From: Dyadobacter linearis
Lineage (GTDB): Bacteria; Bacteroidota; Bacteroidia; Cytophagales; Spirosomataceae
Length of the DNA stretch: 64,000 nucleotides
Direction: 5' to 3'
Assembly (NCBI RefSeq): GCF_907165045.1
Contig: NZ_CAJRAU010000006.1
Location: forward strand, 310,001-374,000
Of this stretch, positions 26,988 to 35,779 are shown one piece after another. Made by a program: the position numbers and the translations under genes. How positions within the stretch are numbered: the first letter of the stretch is position 1; every line of letters begins with the position of its first letter. Below the pieces are notes generated by a model. The model was not told the origin of the DNA. It searched no databases and saw only the letters and a list, made by a program, of their open reading frames with translations.

Positions 26988-27098
26988 AGAGGTTAATGTA
27001 AATCTACCGGCAAATAATGGATTTGTACAAAAGCGCCGTCTTTCTCATTTCTATTTTTGTAAAAAAACAGATTAACGGACTTACAACCTGAATCGAAT

Positions 27099-27971
27099 AT
27101 GAGATTAGCAATTTTACTCCTGGCTGCATTCACGACTATTTGCACCCTTTCTTCTGTGCAAGACAAAGAAGAATGGGAAGTTCTTCTGGATAAAGATCTC
27201 AGTCAATGGGAAAATTACCTGAGCTATAAACACAAAGATAACTATAATGGAAAAATACCGGTAGACGCAGCCGGTAAAGCAATAGCGCCGGTGGGATACA
27301 ACAAAGATAAAGGGCAGGTTTTTTCAGTTATAAACGAATCGGGCGGACCGGTTTTGCGGGTCAGCGGGGAGATTTACGGGTGCCTGATCAGCAAACAGTC
27401 GTACAAAAACTACCACCTCAAATTGCAGGTTAAGTGGGGCAAGCAGAAATACGAGCCGAGGTTGCAAAAGCTGCGCGACTCAGGCATTTTATACCATTCA
27501 AACGGGGAAGCGGGCGCCGAATACTGGCGTACATGGATGCTTTCGCAGGAGTTTCAAATTATGGAAGGACACATGGGAGACTTCTGGTGCCAGGCAAGCT
27601 CTGTGATCGATATCCGGTCATTTCCTTCCGAAGGTGTGATGAACCGCGTCGCAGATGAAGGTCAGCCTTATGGTACATTCAAATCAGGAAGTGACTATTT
27701 CTGCATGCGTTCGGGCAATTTTGAAAAGCCTGATAATGATTGGAATACGCTGGAACTGATCTGCTTTGAGGGACAAAGTCTGCATATTGTGAACGGCCAC
27801 GTGGTGATGGTCTTGAAAAATTCACGCTACATTAAAACCGGCGGCGAAGAGGTTCCGATGATCAGCGGCAAGATCCAGCTGCAAAGCGAAGCCGCGGAAG
27901 TTTTCTTCCGCGACGTTCGCATTAAACAACTTGCCACATTACCGGCGGCGTATCAGAAGTATTTTCTGTAA
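27099..27971 (+). CDS. DUF1080 (3-keto-disaccharide hydrolase-like) protein
   Basis: A 290-aa exported protein with a short signal peptide (about residues 1-20). The jelly-roll DUF1080 fold is shown by EEWEVLLDKDLSQWENY at the N-terminus, LKLQVKWG, DSGILYHSNGEAG, QEFQIMEGHMGD with its conserved Glu, and GKIQLQSEAAEVFFRDVRIK at the C-terminus. The family includes 3-keto-glucoside hydrolases and sugar binders. A TATTTTTG box about 50 bp upstream fits the Bacteroidota -7 element, but no TTG lies at the usual distance. Confidence 0.88.
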   Translation: MRLAILLLAAFTTICTLSSVQDKEEWEVLLDKDLSQWENYLSYKHKDNYNGKIPVDAAGKAIAPVGYNKDKGQVFSVINESGGPVLRVSGEIYGCLISKQSYKNYHLKLQVKWGKQKYEPRLQKLRDSGILYHSNGEAGAEYWRTWMLSQEFQIMEGHMGDFWCQASSVIDIRSFPSEGVMNRVADEGQPYGTFKSGSDYFCMRSGNFEKPDNDWNTLELICFEGQSLHIVNGHVVMVLKNSRYIKTGGEEVPMISGKIQLQSEAAEVFFRDVRIKQLATLPAAYQKYFL

Positions 27972-28005
27972 AATGCTTTGATACTTACATATTCGCCTGT
28001 TTCCG

Positions 28006-29643
28006 TCAATTCTTGGTAGCCATTGCATCCATCAGCACATACCGACCCTTGTGCTTATCGGTTTCGAGCCGGCTATCCACATCCAGGTACATATATTTTG
28101 CACCACCCTCAGGCGTCACAGGCGACCATTCGGGAAGACCTTTTCCATTGGGATTTGATGTTTTTATAAAATTGGCGAAGTACTCCTGCATGGTCGCAGA
28201 TACCTTATGGTCTTCCGGTGTCCAGGCGTACACTTTATTGTATGAGAGGTTGCCCATTGCGTACTCGATTTCAGCCGAATGCACCGCACCTTTGGGCAGT
28301 GGCGCTTTTGGGGCAGCATCTGTACTTTTGGAAACACCGCCGGCCAGGTTCGCTGTTACATTTCCAGCTTCGGCATTCATAGCAGGGCGCGGACGGCCGT
28401 ACAGATAGCGGTAAACTGGTTTTCCTCCGCCTGTTTTGCTCTGGATATCAATCCATTTCCACGTACCGAAACCGATAAAACGGTCGCCGGCCAGGTCAGT
28501 TGCCACTTGCTCCACCTCTGCGTCCGAGGTAGCTGCATATTCCTTCAAAACTTTATCAGCCTGCTCCCCGTAAAGTTTCTGAACAGCTTTTGTGTAGTTT
28601 TCCAGCGTCGGCGCTTCTTTGCCCAGGATCATCCGGTAGTTCATTTCCTCGGTATTCCATCCTGCCAGCAACGGCACCTGCGATTGTTTTCCTTCCTGAA
28701 ATGTCTTCAAAGGCGGCTCCGGAAAAAAGTAACCGTCTACCGCAGATGAAAACCTTGGTACGCCCGGACCAGCTGTCGCTTTCAGCAATTCTTCGGCGGG
28801 TATCGCGCGCATTTCTGCCAGTGTTTTCTTGCCAACCTGCTCATTGAATTTGGCACCCGCCTGCTCCGCCTGCGCCAAAGGCACGGGAGGAAGTGTACCC
28901 AATACAGAGCCACTTTCGCCTATTGCCGCTGCAAACAGATCTTTGGAAAGCGGCGATGCCATCAAGGCACTTACCGAAAGTGAGCCGGCTGATTCCCCTG
29001 CAATAGTTACTTTGTTAGGATCACCTCCGAATGCGGCGATGTTTTGCTTTACCCACGCCAGCGCAGCCGCCTGATCCAGATAGCCGTAGTTTCCTGATGC
29101 TTTGTGCGGTGATTCCTTTGTAAGATCTGCTGACGCATAAAAGCCGAATGCACCCAGCCGATAGTTTACAGTGAGACTGACAATGCCCTTTTTGGCCATA
29201 CTTTCGCCATCGTACCTTCCTTCGGAACCATCTCCGGCAATGAAACCGCCGCCATAGAAATAGACCAGAACAGGAAGTTTTTCATTCGCTGACTCAGCAG
29301 GTGTCCATACATTCAGGTACAAACAATCTTCACTCATTCCGTCCGAGCGAAAGCCCATATCCCCGAACACTGCGTTTTGCATTGCCCGCGGCCCAAATTT
29401 GACCGTTTTACGAACGCCCGTCCAGTTTTTGGCGGGTTGTGGCTCGCGCCAGCGCAATTCACCAACTGGTGGAGCCGCAAAAGGAATACCCTTAAAAGCC
29501 CGCACACCTGACGTTTCCAGCACACCTTCCACGGTTCCGTTAGCAGTTTTAGCCTGCGGAGGCGACGTCGCACTTTTGGATTGGGCCGAAGCAGCGTGCA
29601 TGATCTGCACCGCCAGCACCATGGTAATAAAGATAGTTTTCAT
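28006..29643 (-). CDS. Type-B carboxylesterase, secreted
   Basis: A 545-aa exported esterase of the cholinesterase/carboxylesterase family; signal peptide ends near residue 20 (MHAASAQ). Family marks are FKGIPFAAPPVGELRWREPQ, SEDCLYLNVW, YGGGFIAGDGS for the oxyanion hole and GESAGSLS with nucleophile Ser218. A Glu and a His further on should complete the triad; the HSAEIEYAMGNL segment carries the conserved His region. It hydrolyses carboxylic esters in the periplasm or outside. A 17-base palindrome lies 56 bp upstream. Confidence 0.93.
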   Translation of the reverse strand: MKTIFITMVLAVQIMHAASAQSKSATSPPQAKTANGTVEGVLETSGVRAFKGIPFAAPPVGELRWREPQPAKNWTGVRKTVKFGPRAMQNAVFGDMGFRSDGMSEDCLYLNVWTPAESANEKLPVLVYFYGGGFIAGDGSEGRYDGESMAKKGIVSLTVNYRLGAFGFYASADLTKESPHKASGNYGYLDQAAALAWVKQNIAAFGGDPNKVTIAGESAGSLSVSALMASPLSKDLFAAAIGESGSVLGTLPPVPLAQAEQAGAKFNEQVGKKTLAEMRAIPAEELLKATAGPGVPRFSSAVDGYFFPEPPLKTFQEGKQSQVPLLAGWNTEEMNYRMILGKEAPTLENYTKAVQKLYGEQADKVLKEYAATSDAEVEQVATDLAGDRFIGFGTWKWIDIQSKTGGGKPVYRYLYGRPRPAMNAEAGNVTANLAGGVSKSTDAAPKAPLPKGAVHSAEIEYAMGNLSYNKVYAWTPEDHKVSATMQEYFANFIKTSNPNGKGLPEWSPVTPEGGAKYMYLDVDSRLETDKHKGRYVLMDAMATKN

Positions 29644-29698
29644 CTAAAAATAGAGTTAAATCCGATTCTGGAAAGCAATGTAGTAAATAGAAATATAT

Positions 29699-29715
29699 TG
29701 TCTTAGGATAAGACA
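29699..29715 (-). promoter_or_regulatory. Palindromic operator-like site upstream of the carboxylesterase gene
   Basis: TGTCTTA-GGA-TAAGACA is a perfect 7-base dyad with a 3-base centre, in the 202 bp divergent region between the carboxylesterase and aldo/keto reductase genes. No binding protein can be named. Confidence 0.45.
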
Positions 29716-29845
29716 TTAATAAGAAGATTACCTCCTAAATTTTCTTTTGTGACAAAACGCGAATGCCAGCTTACTGAGCCGCACGGGCAAAACATTTGAG
29801 CCGTAGAAGCAACTCGCGGCCATGCTGATGTATGACCTTTGTATC

Positions 29846-30817
29846 ATGAAAAACATCAAAAAAATCCACCTGGGCCAAAACGGCCCGCTTGTGTCCAAAC
29901 TAGGTTTGGGCTGTATGCGTATGTCTTCCATCTGGGGCGGGCCCACGCCTGACGAGACAGAAAGTATCGCGACGATCCATGAAGCGCTCGACAGCGGAAT
30001 TAATTTTTTGAACACCGGAGACTTTTACGGTGCCGGGCACAATGAAATGCTAATTGGAAAAGCGATTAAAGGAAGACGGGATGATGCTTTTATCAGTGTA
30101 AAGTTTGGTGCTATCTTTCACAATGGTCAATGGCTGGGGCTGGACCTGCGCCCGATCGCGATCAAAAATTTCATTAACTACTCGCTGACTCGCCTGGGGA
30201 CTGAAACAATTGATCTTTATCAGCCCAGTCGAATGGATGAAAGTGTGCCTGTGGAAGATATCATCGGAACGGTCGCCGACCTGATCAAAGAAGGTAAAGT
30301 TCGTTATATTGGCGTGTCGGAAATTTCGGCAGACCAGCTTAGCAAAGCCAACAGCACTTACCCGATCAGTGCGCTGGAAATCGGCTATTCACTGGCCGAC
30401 CGGCAGATTGAAAGTGAACTGTTGCCAACTGCCAGGGAACTGGGTATTGGTGTAGTTGCATTTGCCAATACCGCCGAAGGTTTACTGACCGGCGAACTAA
30501 ATGCGCCGCTTCCGGAAAACGATTATCGCGATCATTTCTCTCGTTTTCAAGGTGAAAACTTACGCCATAACCTGCAAAAAGTAGAAGTATTAAAGCAGCT
30601 CGCCCGCGACAAAAGTTGTACTCCGACACAGCTTGCGATTGCCTGGGTGAAGGAACAGGGCGAGCACATTATGCCTTTGGTGAGCATGAGCCGCAGGTCG
30701 CGGTTGCCGGAAAATACAGCGGCAATGGATATTGTATTTACACCGGAAGAAATGAATACCTTAAATACTACTTTTGCCGCAGGCGCCATCCTTGGCGGCA
30801 CTTACTTACAACGTTAA
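29846..30817 (+). CDS. Aldo/keto reductase
   Basis: The ATG at 29846 (MKNIKKIHLGQNG) begins at the usual AKR N-terminus and gives 323 residues. The barrel shows LGLGCMRMS, then INFLNTGDFYGAGHNE with the catalytic Asp and Tyr, VKFGAI with Lys, and VRYIGVSEI. The usual catalytic His segment reads LYQPSRMDE, so His is replaced, as in the AKR13-like group. It is a cytoplasmic NADPH-dependent reductase of unknown substrate. The next gene, an AraC regulator, starts 1 bp after the stop, so the two form an operon. Confidence 0.92.
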   Translation: MKNIKKIHLGQNGPLVSKLGLGCMRMSSIWGGPTPDETESIATIHEALDSGINFLNTGDFYGAGHNEMLIGKAIKGRRDDAFISVKFGAIFHNGQWLGLDLRPIAIKNFINYSLTRLGTETIDLYQPSRMDESVPVEDIIGTVADLIKEGKVRYIGVSEISADQLSKANSTYPISALEIGYSLADRQIESELLPTARELGIGVVAFANTAEGLLTGELNAPLPENDYRDHFSRFQGENLRHNLQKVEVLKQLARDKSCTPTQLAIAWVKEQGEHIMPLVSMSRRSRLPENTAAMDIVFTPEEMNTLNTTFAAGAILGGTYLQR

Positions 30818-30818
30818 A

Positions 30819-31649
30819 ATGGAAAGTCCAGCAGAAATCCTTCCCGGCGTGATCTTTTATTCTTACCTCTCTACTGAACGGCGGGAGAAGGTCTGTTTCT
30901 GGAACCACCATACGCTGATTTTGCAGGTTTCGGGCCAATTCACGCTAGAAACATCTGTGCAAACCATTTCAATGAACGGGGGTGAAATGCTGCTGATCGG
31001 CAGAAACCAGCTCGGTACGCTCACGAAAACGCCGGCCGCCAGCGATCCTTCGGCCGGCGGAGGCCACTACGAAACAATCGTAATTTCCCTGCAGGAAGAT
31101 CTCATGCGCAGGATTGCGCTGGAAGAAAAGCTGGAAGCTCAACAGAAGTATATTGGTCCGCCCAATCTGCTGATCCCGTCCAATGAGTTCCTGCGGGGAT
31201 ATTTCCAATCCATTATCCCGTACGCCCGAAACTCCGGGGCTGCCATGACAGACGAAATGGGTATATTAAAAGTAAAGGAAGGGGTTAAATTGCTGCTGCT
31301 TGCACTTCCGGGGCTTCGCAACTTTTTGTTCGACTTTTCCGATCCCAGCAAGATCGACCTGGAAAAATTCATGCTGAATAACTTTCATTTCAATGTCCCG
31401 ATCGAGAAGTTCGCGCAGCTTACCGGTCGCAGTCTGGCCGCATTCAAGCGCGATTTTTTGAAAACATTCGGTGCCCCGCCCCGTCACTGGCTGCAAGACA
31501 AACGGCTTAACGAAGCCAGGCACCTCATCGAAACCAAACATGTAAAACCTTCGGCTATTTATCTTGATCTGGGCTTTGAAAGCCTGTCGCACTTTTCACA
31601 TTCTTTTAAAAAGAAATTTGGCTTCGCGCCTACTTCACTGGTTATTTAA
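30819..31649 (+). CDS. AraC family transcriptional regulator
   Basis: Translation from the ATG at 30819, one base after the reductase stop, gives 276 residues. An N-terminal ligand-type domain (about 20-110, with HHTLILQVSGQFTLE) is followed by a C-terminal HTH pair (about 180-276): IEKFAQLTGRSLAAFKRDFLKTFG and AIYLDLGFESLSHFSHSFKKKFGFAPT. The tight coupling suggests it regulates the aldo/keto reductase operon, possibly also the GH43 gene that begins 5 bp after its stop. Confidence 0.9.
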   Translation: MESPAEILPGVIFYSYLSTERREKVCFWNHHTLILQVSGQFTLETSVQTISMNGGEMLLIGRNQLGTLTKTPAASDPSAGGGHYETIVISLQEDLMRRIALEEKLEAQQKYIGPPNLLIPSNEFLRGYFQSIIPYARNSGAAMTDEMGILKVKEGVKLLLLALPGLRNFLFDFSDPSKIDLEKFMLNNFHFNVPIEKFAQLTGRSLAAFKRDFLKTFGAPPRHWLQDKRLNEARHLIETKHVKPSAIYLDLGFESLSHFSHSFKKKFGFAPTSLVI

Positions 31650-31654
31650 GAAAA

Positions 31655-32638
31655 ATGAAATCAATTCTCATCTATTCCTTTCTCGTTTTCTCTGCATTGC
31701 AGGCCCTTGCTCAGTCGAATCAAGAGATTTTCTTTGCGGATGTGACCATTTATGTGGAGGGTGGCAAATACTATCTTACCGGTTCCAAAGGCGGGGGCGA
31801 CGGGCCGCAGGGATTCGCTTTCTTAGAATCAAAAGAACTGAAAACATGGGCGGTGCCTGCGAAATCGCAGGATTCGCTTGGTATGATCCTGACCAAAGGC
31901 GACAATACATTCGGCACTAAGGGTTTCTGGGCACCGCAGATATTCAAAGATAAAGGTACTTATTACCTCACTTACACGGCCGATGAACAAACCGTTTTGG
32001 CTGAGTCGAAATCGTTATTAGGTCCATACAGACAAAAAGAAGTCGGGCCTATTGATGGGTCTGAAAAGAATATCGACTCCTATATTTTCAAGGATACTGA
32101 TGGTAAATACTATCTCTATTGTGTGCGTTTTGATAGAGGAAATTACCTGTATGCAGCCGAGTTTGACATGAAAACCGGAAAGACAAGGCCCGAGACCCTG
32201 AAAAAATGTTTTGAACAGACAGAACCCTGGGAAGCTACGCCAAATTACAAATCGGCGCCTATCATGGAAGGCCCGACCGTTATTAAACTAAAAAATAAAT
32301 ATTACCTATTCTATTCCGCCAACCATTTCGAGAACATCGATTACGCGATTGGCTATGCCGTAGCCGATTCACCATATGGTCCGTGGATTAAAAATGAGAA
32401 TAACCCCATTATCCATCGCTCGATAGTTGGTGAGAACGGATCGGGACACGGTGATCTTTTTGAAGGGATTGACAAGCAATTGTATTACGCATATCACATT
32501 CACAACGCATCAGACAAAGTAGGCCCGCGCAGAACGCGCATCGTGCCGGTAGTGAAAGAATGGGATGAAAAAGCAGGTGTTTATAATTTCAGCGTAAAAG
32601 GAAAAGAGGTAATTGTACCGGTGATGGCCGAGAAATAG
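31655..32638 (+). CDS. GH43 family glycoside hydrolase, secreted
   Basis: A 327-aa exported five-bladed propeller; signal peptide ends near residue 19 (QALAQ). GH43 features are FFADVTIYVEGGKYYLTGS, where Asp29 is the candidate base, FWAPQIFKDKGTYYLTYTA, IDSYIFKDTDGKYYLYCV with the pKa-modulating Asp, and IMEGPTVIKLKNKYYLFYSAN with the acid Glu. Such enzymes remove arabinose or xylose from plant glycans. It sits 5 bp downstream of the AraC gene, unlike the main xylan locus which lies on the other strand. Confidence 0.9.
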   Translation: MKSILIYSFLVFSALQALAQSNQEIFFADVTIYVEGGKYYLTGSKGGGDGPQGFAFLESKELKTWAVPAKSQDSLGMILTKGDNTFGTKGFWAPQIFKDKGTYYLTYTADEQTVLAESKSLLGPYRQKEVGPIDGSEKNIDSYIFKDTDGKYYLYCVRFDRGNYLYAAEFDMKTGKTRPETLKKCFEQTEPWEATPNYKSAPIMEGPTVIKLKNKYYLFYSANHFENIDYAIGYAVADSPYGPWIKNENNPIIHRSIVGENGSGHGDLFEGIDKQLYYAYHIHNASDKVGPRRTRIVPVVKEWDEKAGVYNFSVKGKEVIVPVMAEK

Positions 32639-32718
32639 GAGTCGGTCAGTAAGTATCTCTTGTGAATTCCTTTCTCGGTAAAGCTCATTTTATTTTCAGA
32701 TACTGAACCATTAAAAAC

Positions 32719-32994
32719 GTGGAGCATACCCAGCAGCAAGAGCAGAAGTGGGGTTTCTGGCTTTTCATGTTAAATTATTTTAGTCTGGATTCAATTGCCA
32801 GATCTCTTCTCTTTAAGACGCTGAATACACCCGAAACTACTTTCAGCCAGTATTTCATCACGTTCATTATTGCGGTCAGTTTGACTTTCGGAATCAAATA
32901 TGTGCTACGGCATCGACCCTGGAAGGATAAGGTTTGGACTACGGGCATTATTGTCATGATTTCGCTCGCCTTGTACATTCTCAGGTTTGTTTAA
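32719..32994 (+). CDS. Small two-helix membrane protein
   Basis: An ORF of 91 codons beginning with GTG; an internal ATG at 32767 would give 75 residues and is a reasonable alternative. Two hydrophobic helices lie at about residues 44-60 and 73-90, linked by a basic loop (VLRHRPWKDK). No family recognised. It is the last gene before the hairpin repeat array. Confidence 0.5.
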   Translation: MEHTQQQEQKWGFWLFMLNYFSLDSIARSLLFKTLNTPETTFSQYFITFIIAVSLTFGIKYVLRHRPWKDKVWTTGIIVMISLALYILRFV

Positions 32995-33082
32995 CTACCA
33001 CAACTTGTTACCTATATTATCGCGTAATAAGGCAATGCGTAATATCCGGGAATGGGACGTTTCGTTGAAAATTTCCAAAACT

Positions 33083-34468
33083 CCCGACGAGCTCCCTGTT
33101 TCTAGGAAAAACAATCGATAGTAAATATTTGCCCCGCTGGGCCCTTATTCAATGAACTCGGCTGCCTTTCTAGAAACAGGAAGCCCCGCTGGGGCTATGC
33201 CGTAAATGTCAAACGTAATTCTAGAAACAGGGAGCCGCTCTGCGGCTATGCGAAACTCTATGGAGTGAGGCTGGGAATTGATTCGGTAAATGAGCTCCGG
33301 AGGAGCTCCCTGTTTCTAGAAAAACAATCGATAGTAAATATTTGGCCCCGGCGGGGCCTCCTGTTCCTTTTTGATTGCAATTCACAGGATCCCGGCGGGG
33401 CCTCCTGTTCCTTTTTGATTGCAATTCACAGGATCCCGCCGGGGCCTTATAAATCCGGCTGCCTTTCCCAAAACAGGAAGCCCCGCTGGGGCTATGCCAT
33501 AAATGTCAAACGTAATTCCAGAAACAGGAAGCCGCTCTGCGGCTGTGCGAAACTCTATGGAGTGAAGCGGGAAATTGATTCGGTAAATGAGCTCCGGAGG
33601 AGCTTTCTGTTTCTAGAAAAGACAATCGATAGTGAATATTTGGCCCCGGCGGAGCCTCCTGTTCCTTATTGATTGCAATTCACAGGAAGCCCCGCTGGGG
33701 CTATGCCATAAATGTCAACCGTAATTCTAAAAACAGGAAACCGCTCTGCGGCTATGCTAAACTCTATGAAGTGAGGCGGGGAATTGATTTGGTACATGAG
33801 CTCCGGAGGAGCTCGCTGTTTCTAGAAAAACAATCGATAGTGAATATTTGGCCCCGGCGGGGCCTCCTTTTCCTTATTGATTTGCAATTCACAGGGGCCC
33901 CCGACGGGCCCTTATTCAATGAACTCGGCTGCCTTTCTAAAAACAGGAAGCCCCGCTGGGGCTATGCCGTAAATATCAAACGTAATTCTAGAAACAGGGA
34001 GCCGCTCTGCGGCTATGCGAAAATCTTGAAGTTAGGCGGGAAATTGATTCGGTAAATGAGCTCCGGAGGAGCTCCCTGTTTCTAGAAAAACAAACGATAG
34101 TGAATATTTGGCCCCGGCGGGGCCTCCTGTTCCTTGTTGATTGCAATTCACAGGGGCCCCGCTGGTGCCTTACCAATGAACTCGGCTGCCTTGCCAGAAA
34201 CAGGAAGCCCCGCCGGGGCTATGCTATAAATGTCAAACGTAATTCTAGAAACAGGGAGCCGCTCTGCGGCTGTGCAAAACTCTATGGAGTGAGGCGGGGA
34301 ATTGATTTGGTACATGAGCTCCGGAGGAGCTCCCTGTTTCTAGAAAAACAATCGATAGTAAATATTTGGCCCCGGCGGGGCTACGCCATAAATGTGAAAC
34401 CTTTCCAGAAACAAGGAGCCGCTCTACGGTTGTGCGAAATTCTATGAAGTGAGGCGGGGAATTGATTT
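33083..34468. repeat. Mosaic array of GC-rich hairpin repeats (REP/BIME-like)
   Basis: About 1.4 kb is built from at least five copies of a roughly 260 bp unit. The palindrome GAGCTCCGGAGGAGCTC recurs at about 33291, 33589, 33799, 34059 and 34317, with spacings of 298, 210, 260 and 258 bp. Each unit also carries GGCCCCGGCGGGGCC, AGCCCCGCTGGGGCT and GCCGCTCTGCGGC hairpins with 3-base loops. Every hairpin is followed on its own strand by a (T/C)CCTGT tail, usually CCTGTTTCTAGAA; some hairpins face right and some left. ORFs across the array on both strands are repeat artefacts. Confidence 0.93.
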
Positions 34469-34555
34469 AAATACATGCAATGAAACGCGATTGACGAAAT
34501 CGGTTCTGGAACGGAAATTGCTAAACGAACTACATTCATCAACATTAACCATACC
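34469..34555 (+). other. Short unique region before the low-complexity secreted gene
   Basis: After the last repeat unit there are 87 bp of ordinary AT-rich sequence leading to the next start codon. It should contain the promoter of that gene, but no clear box was placed. Confidence 0.4.
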
Positions 34556-35275
34556 ATGAAAAAAATAACAACAGGTATCGCCGCATTGATGCTTATTGCA
34601 GGCGGAACGCTTTATGCACAAAGTACGACCAATCAAAATATGCCGAAACAGGGATCAAATACCACAACCCAGCAGGGTAGCTCCACTTCCGGAACACAAA
34701 ATAACAGCACTACCAACAATGCAATCAATCCTACGGGACAGCGCACTGGTAGTCAGGATATTCCGGCGACGCAGAGCAACAGCGGAACCCAGGATAATTC
34801 GAACTCAGGAACGCAGAATAACAAGACAACCAACAACGCTATAAATCCCACAGGACAGCAGCCTGCGAGCCAGGGTAATACCAATTCCGCAATTCCGAAC
34901 AACAGCGGTACGCAGGGAACCAGCGAAACCTCGACTCAGTCGCAGGGAAGCAGCGCTGGGGGCACTTCAGCGTGGCCGCAGGCAACAGGTACCACAGGTG
35001 CTATCACACCTCAGTCGCAGACGCCCGCAGCAGGTAGCAATACGGATAAAACAAGCAATACTACCGGCACCCAAACCCAGGGTAACAGCGCAAACGGAAC
35101 ATCCGCATGGCCGCAGGCAACAGGTACCACAGGCAGCCCGGTTCCTGCCAACGAAACGGATTCGACCAAAAGTAATCTGAACGAAAGCTCAGGCAATACA
35201 TCAAAGTCTGATATGTCGGACAGCAAATCGAAAAAGAAACGGAAAGATAAAAAAGGGACTTCCGATCCGAATTGA
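34556..35275 (+). CDS. Secreted low-complexity Ser/Thr/Asn/Gln/Gly-rich protein
   Basis: A 239-aa protein with a clear signal peptide (MKKITTGIAALMLIAGGTLYAQ) followed by an almost entirely disordered, hydrophilic chain. It contains internal repeats: NNAINPTGQ twice (about residues 54 and 91) and a unit with GTSAWPQATGTTG twice (about residues 134 and 180). The end is strongly basic (SKSKKKRKDKKG). No enzymatic domain is visible; it may be an extracellular matrix or surface component. Repeats at DNA level suggest growth by internal duplication. Confidence 0.75.
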   Translation: MKKITTGIAALMLIAGGTLYAQSTTNQNMPKQGSNTTTQQGSSTSGTQNNSTTNNAINPTGQRTGSQDIPATQSNSGTQDNSNSGTQNNKTTNNAINPTGQQPASQGNTNSAIPNNSGTQGTSETSTQSQGSSAGGTSAWPQATGTTGAITPQSQTPAAGSNTDKTSNTTGTQTQGNSANGTSAWPQATGTTGSPVPANETDSTKSNLNESSGNTSKSDMSDSKSKKKRKDKKGTSDPN

Positions 35276-35295
35276 TCCGAAGTATAACTTTTGAG

Positions 35296-35332
35296 AATAA
35301 CCCTGACTGTCAGAAGTCGGGGTTATTTTTTT
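35296..35332 (+). terminator. Rho-independent terminator
   Basis: Arms AATAACCCTGAC and GTCGGGGTTATT (one G-T pair) around an 8-base loop, followed by a run of T, 20 bases after the low-complexity gene. Confidence 0.88.
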
Positions 35333-35351
35333 GTTTGAATTACATTAAAAA

Positions 35352-35759
35352 TCAATCCTTACCGCGCATTACCCGCAAAGCGAGCCGCCGCTGCCAGTAC
35401 ATAATCAGGATTGGCGAAAGGAGTTCCAGAACCAAAGAGGCGCTGATAAAAAAAGGCGGTATACCCAATTCGTAGATCGATATTAACCTCGCAAGCCCAC
35501 CCAATAATATTGCGCCGCAAATCACCCTGCACGCAAAAGTCTCCTTTTCAATTACCGGTAGGATACAATAAAATGATATCGCAACTGCGACAGACACAGC
35601 ATTCAGGAACCGCAAGTTACTATCCAAAACCAGGTCAGCCGGAAGCGTCTCAGAAAAGAGTGGATTATAGATCCCCGCTAATCCCAATATGCCCGACACC
35701 AGCGGAGCAGCTGCTAAAATAGCAATCACGATCTGGAGTGTCCTCTTGCTTTTGAACAT
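35352..35759 (-). CDS. DUF4345-like four-helix membrane protein
   Basis: A 135-aa protein with four hydrophobic helices at about residues 9-30, 50-68, 78-95 and 105-122. The layout and the pattern LRFLNAVSVAVAIS then GGLARLIS match the DUF4345 family of small inner-membrane proteins. Function unknown. It starts 20 bp after the FG-GAP protein stop and probably shares its transcript. Confidence 0.75.
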   Translation of the reverse strand: MFKSKRTLQIVIAILAAAPLVSGILGLAGIYNPLFSETLPADLVLDSNLRFLNAVSVAVAISFYCILPVIEKETFACRVICGAILLGGLARLISIYELGIPPFFISASLVLELLSPILIMYWQRRLALRVMRGKD

Positions 35760-35779
35760 ATAGGGTATTTAAATCCTAC

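Noticed and set aside
33221..34447. Several ORFs on both strands within the hairpin array
   Set aside because: They repeat the same peptide blocks in different frames because they read through the repeated hairpins; no start context or domain supports them.
33083..34468. The array as a CRISPR locus
   Set aside because: Units are about 210-300 bp with conserved hairpins throughout; there are no short direct repeats with unique spacers of constant length and no cas genes.
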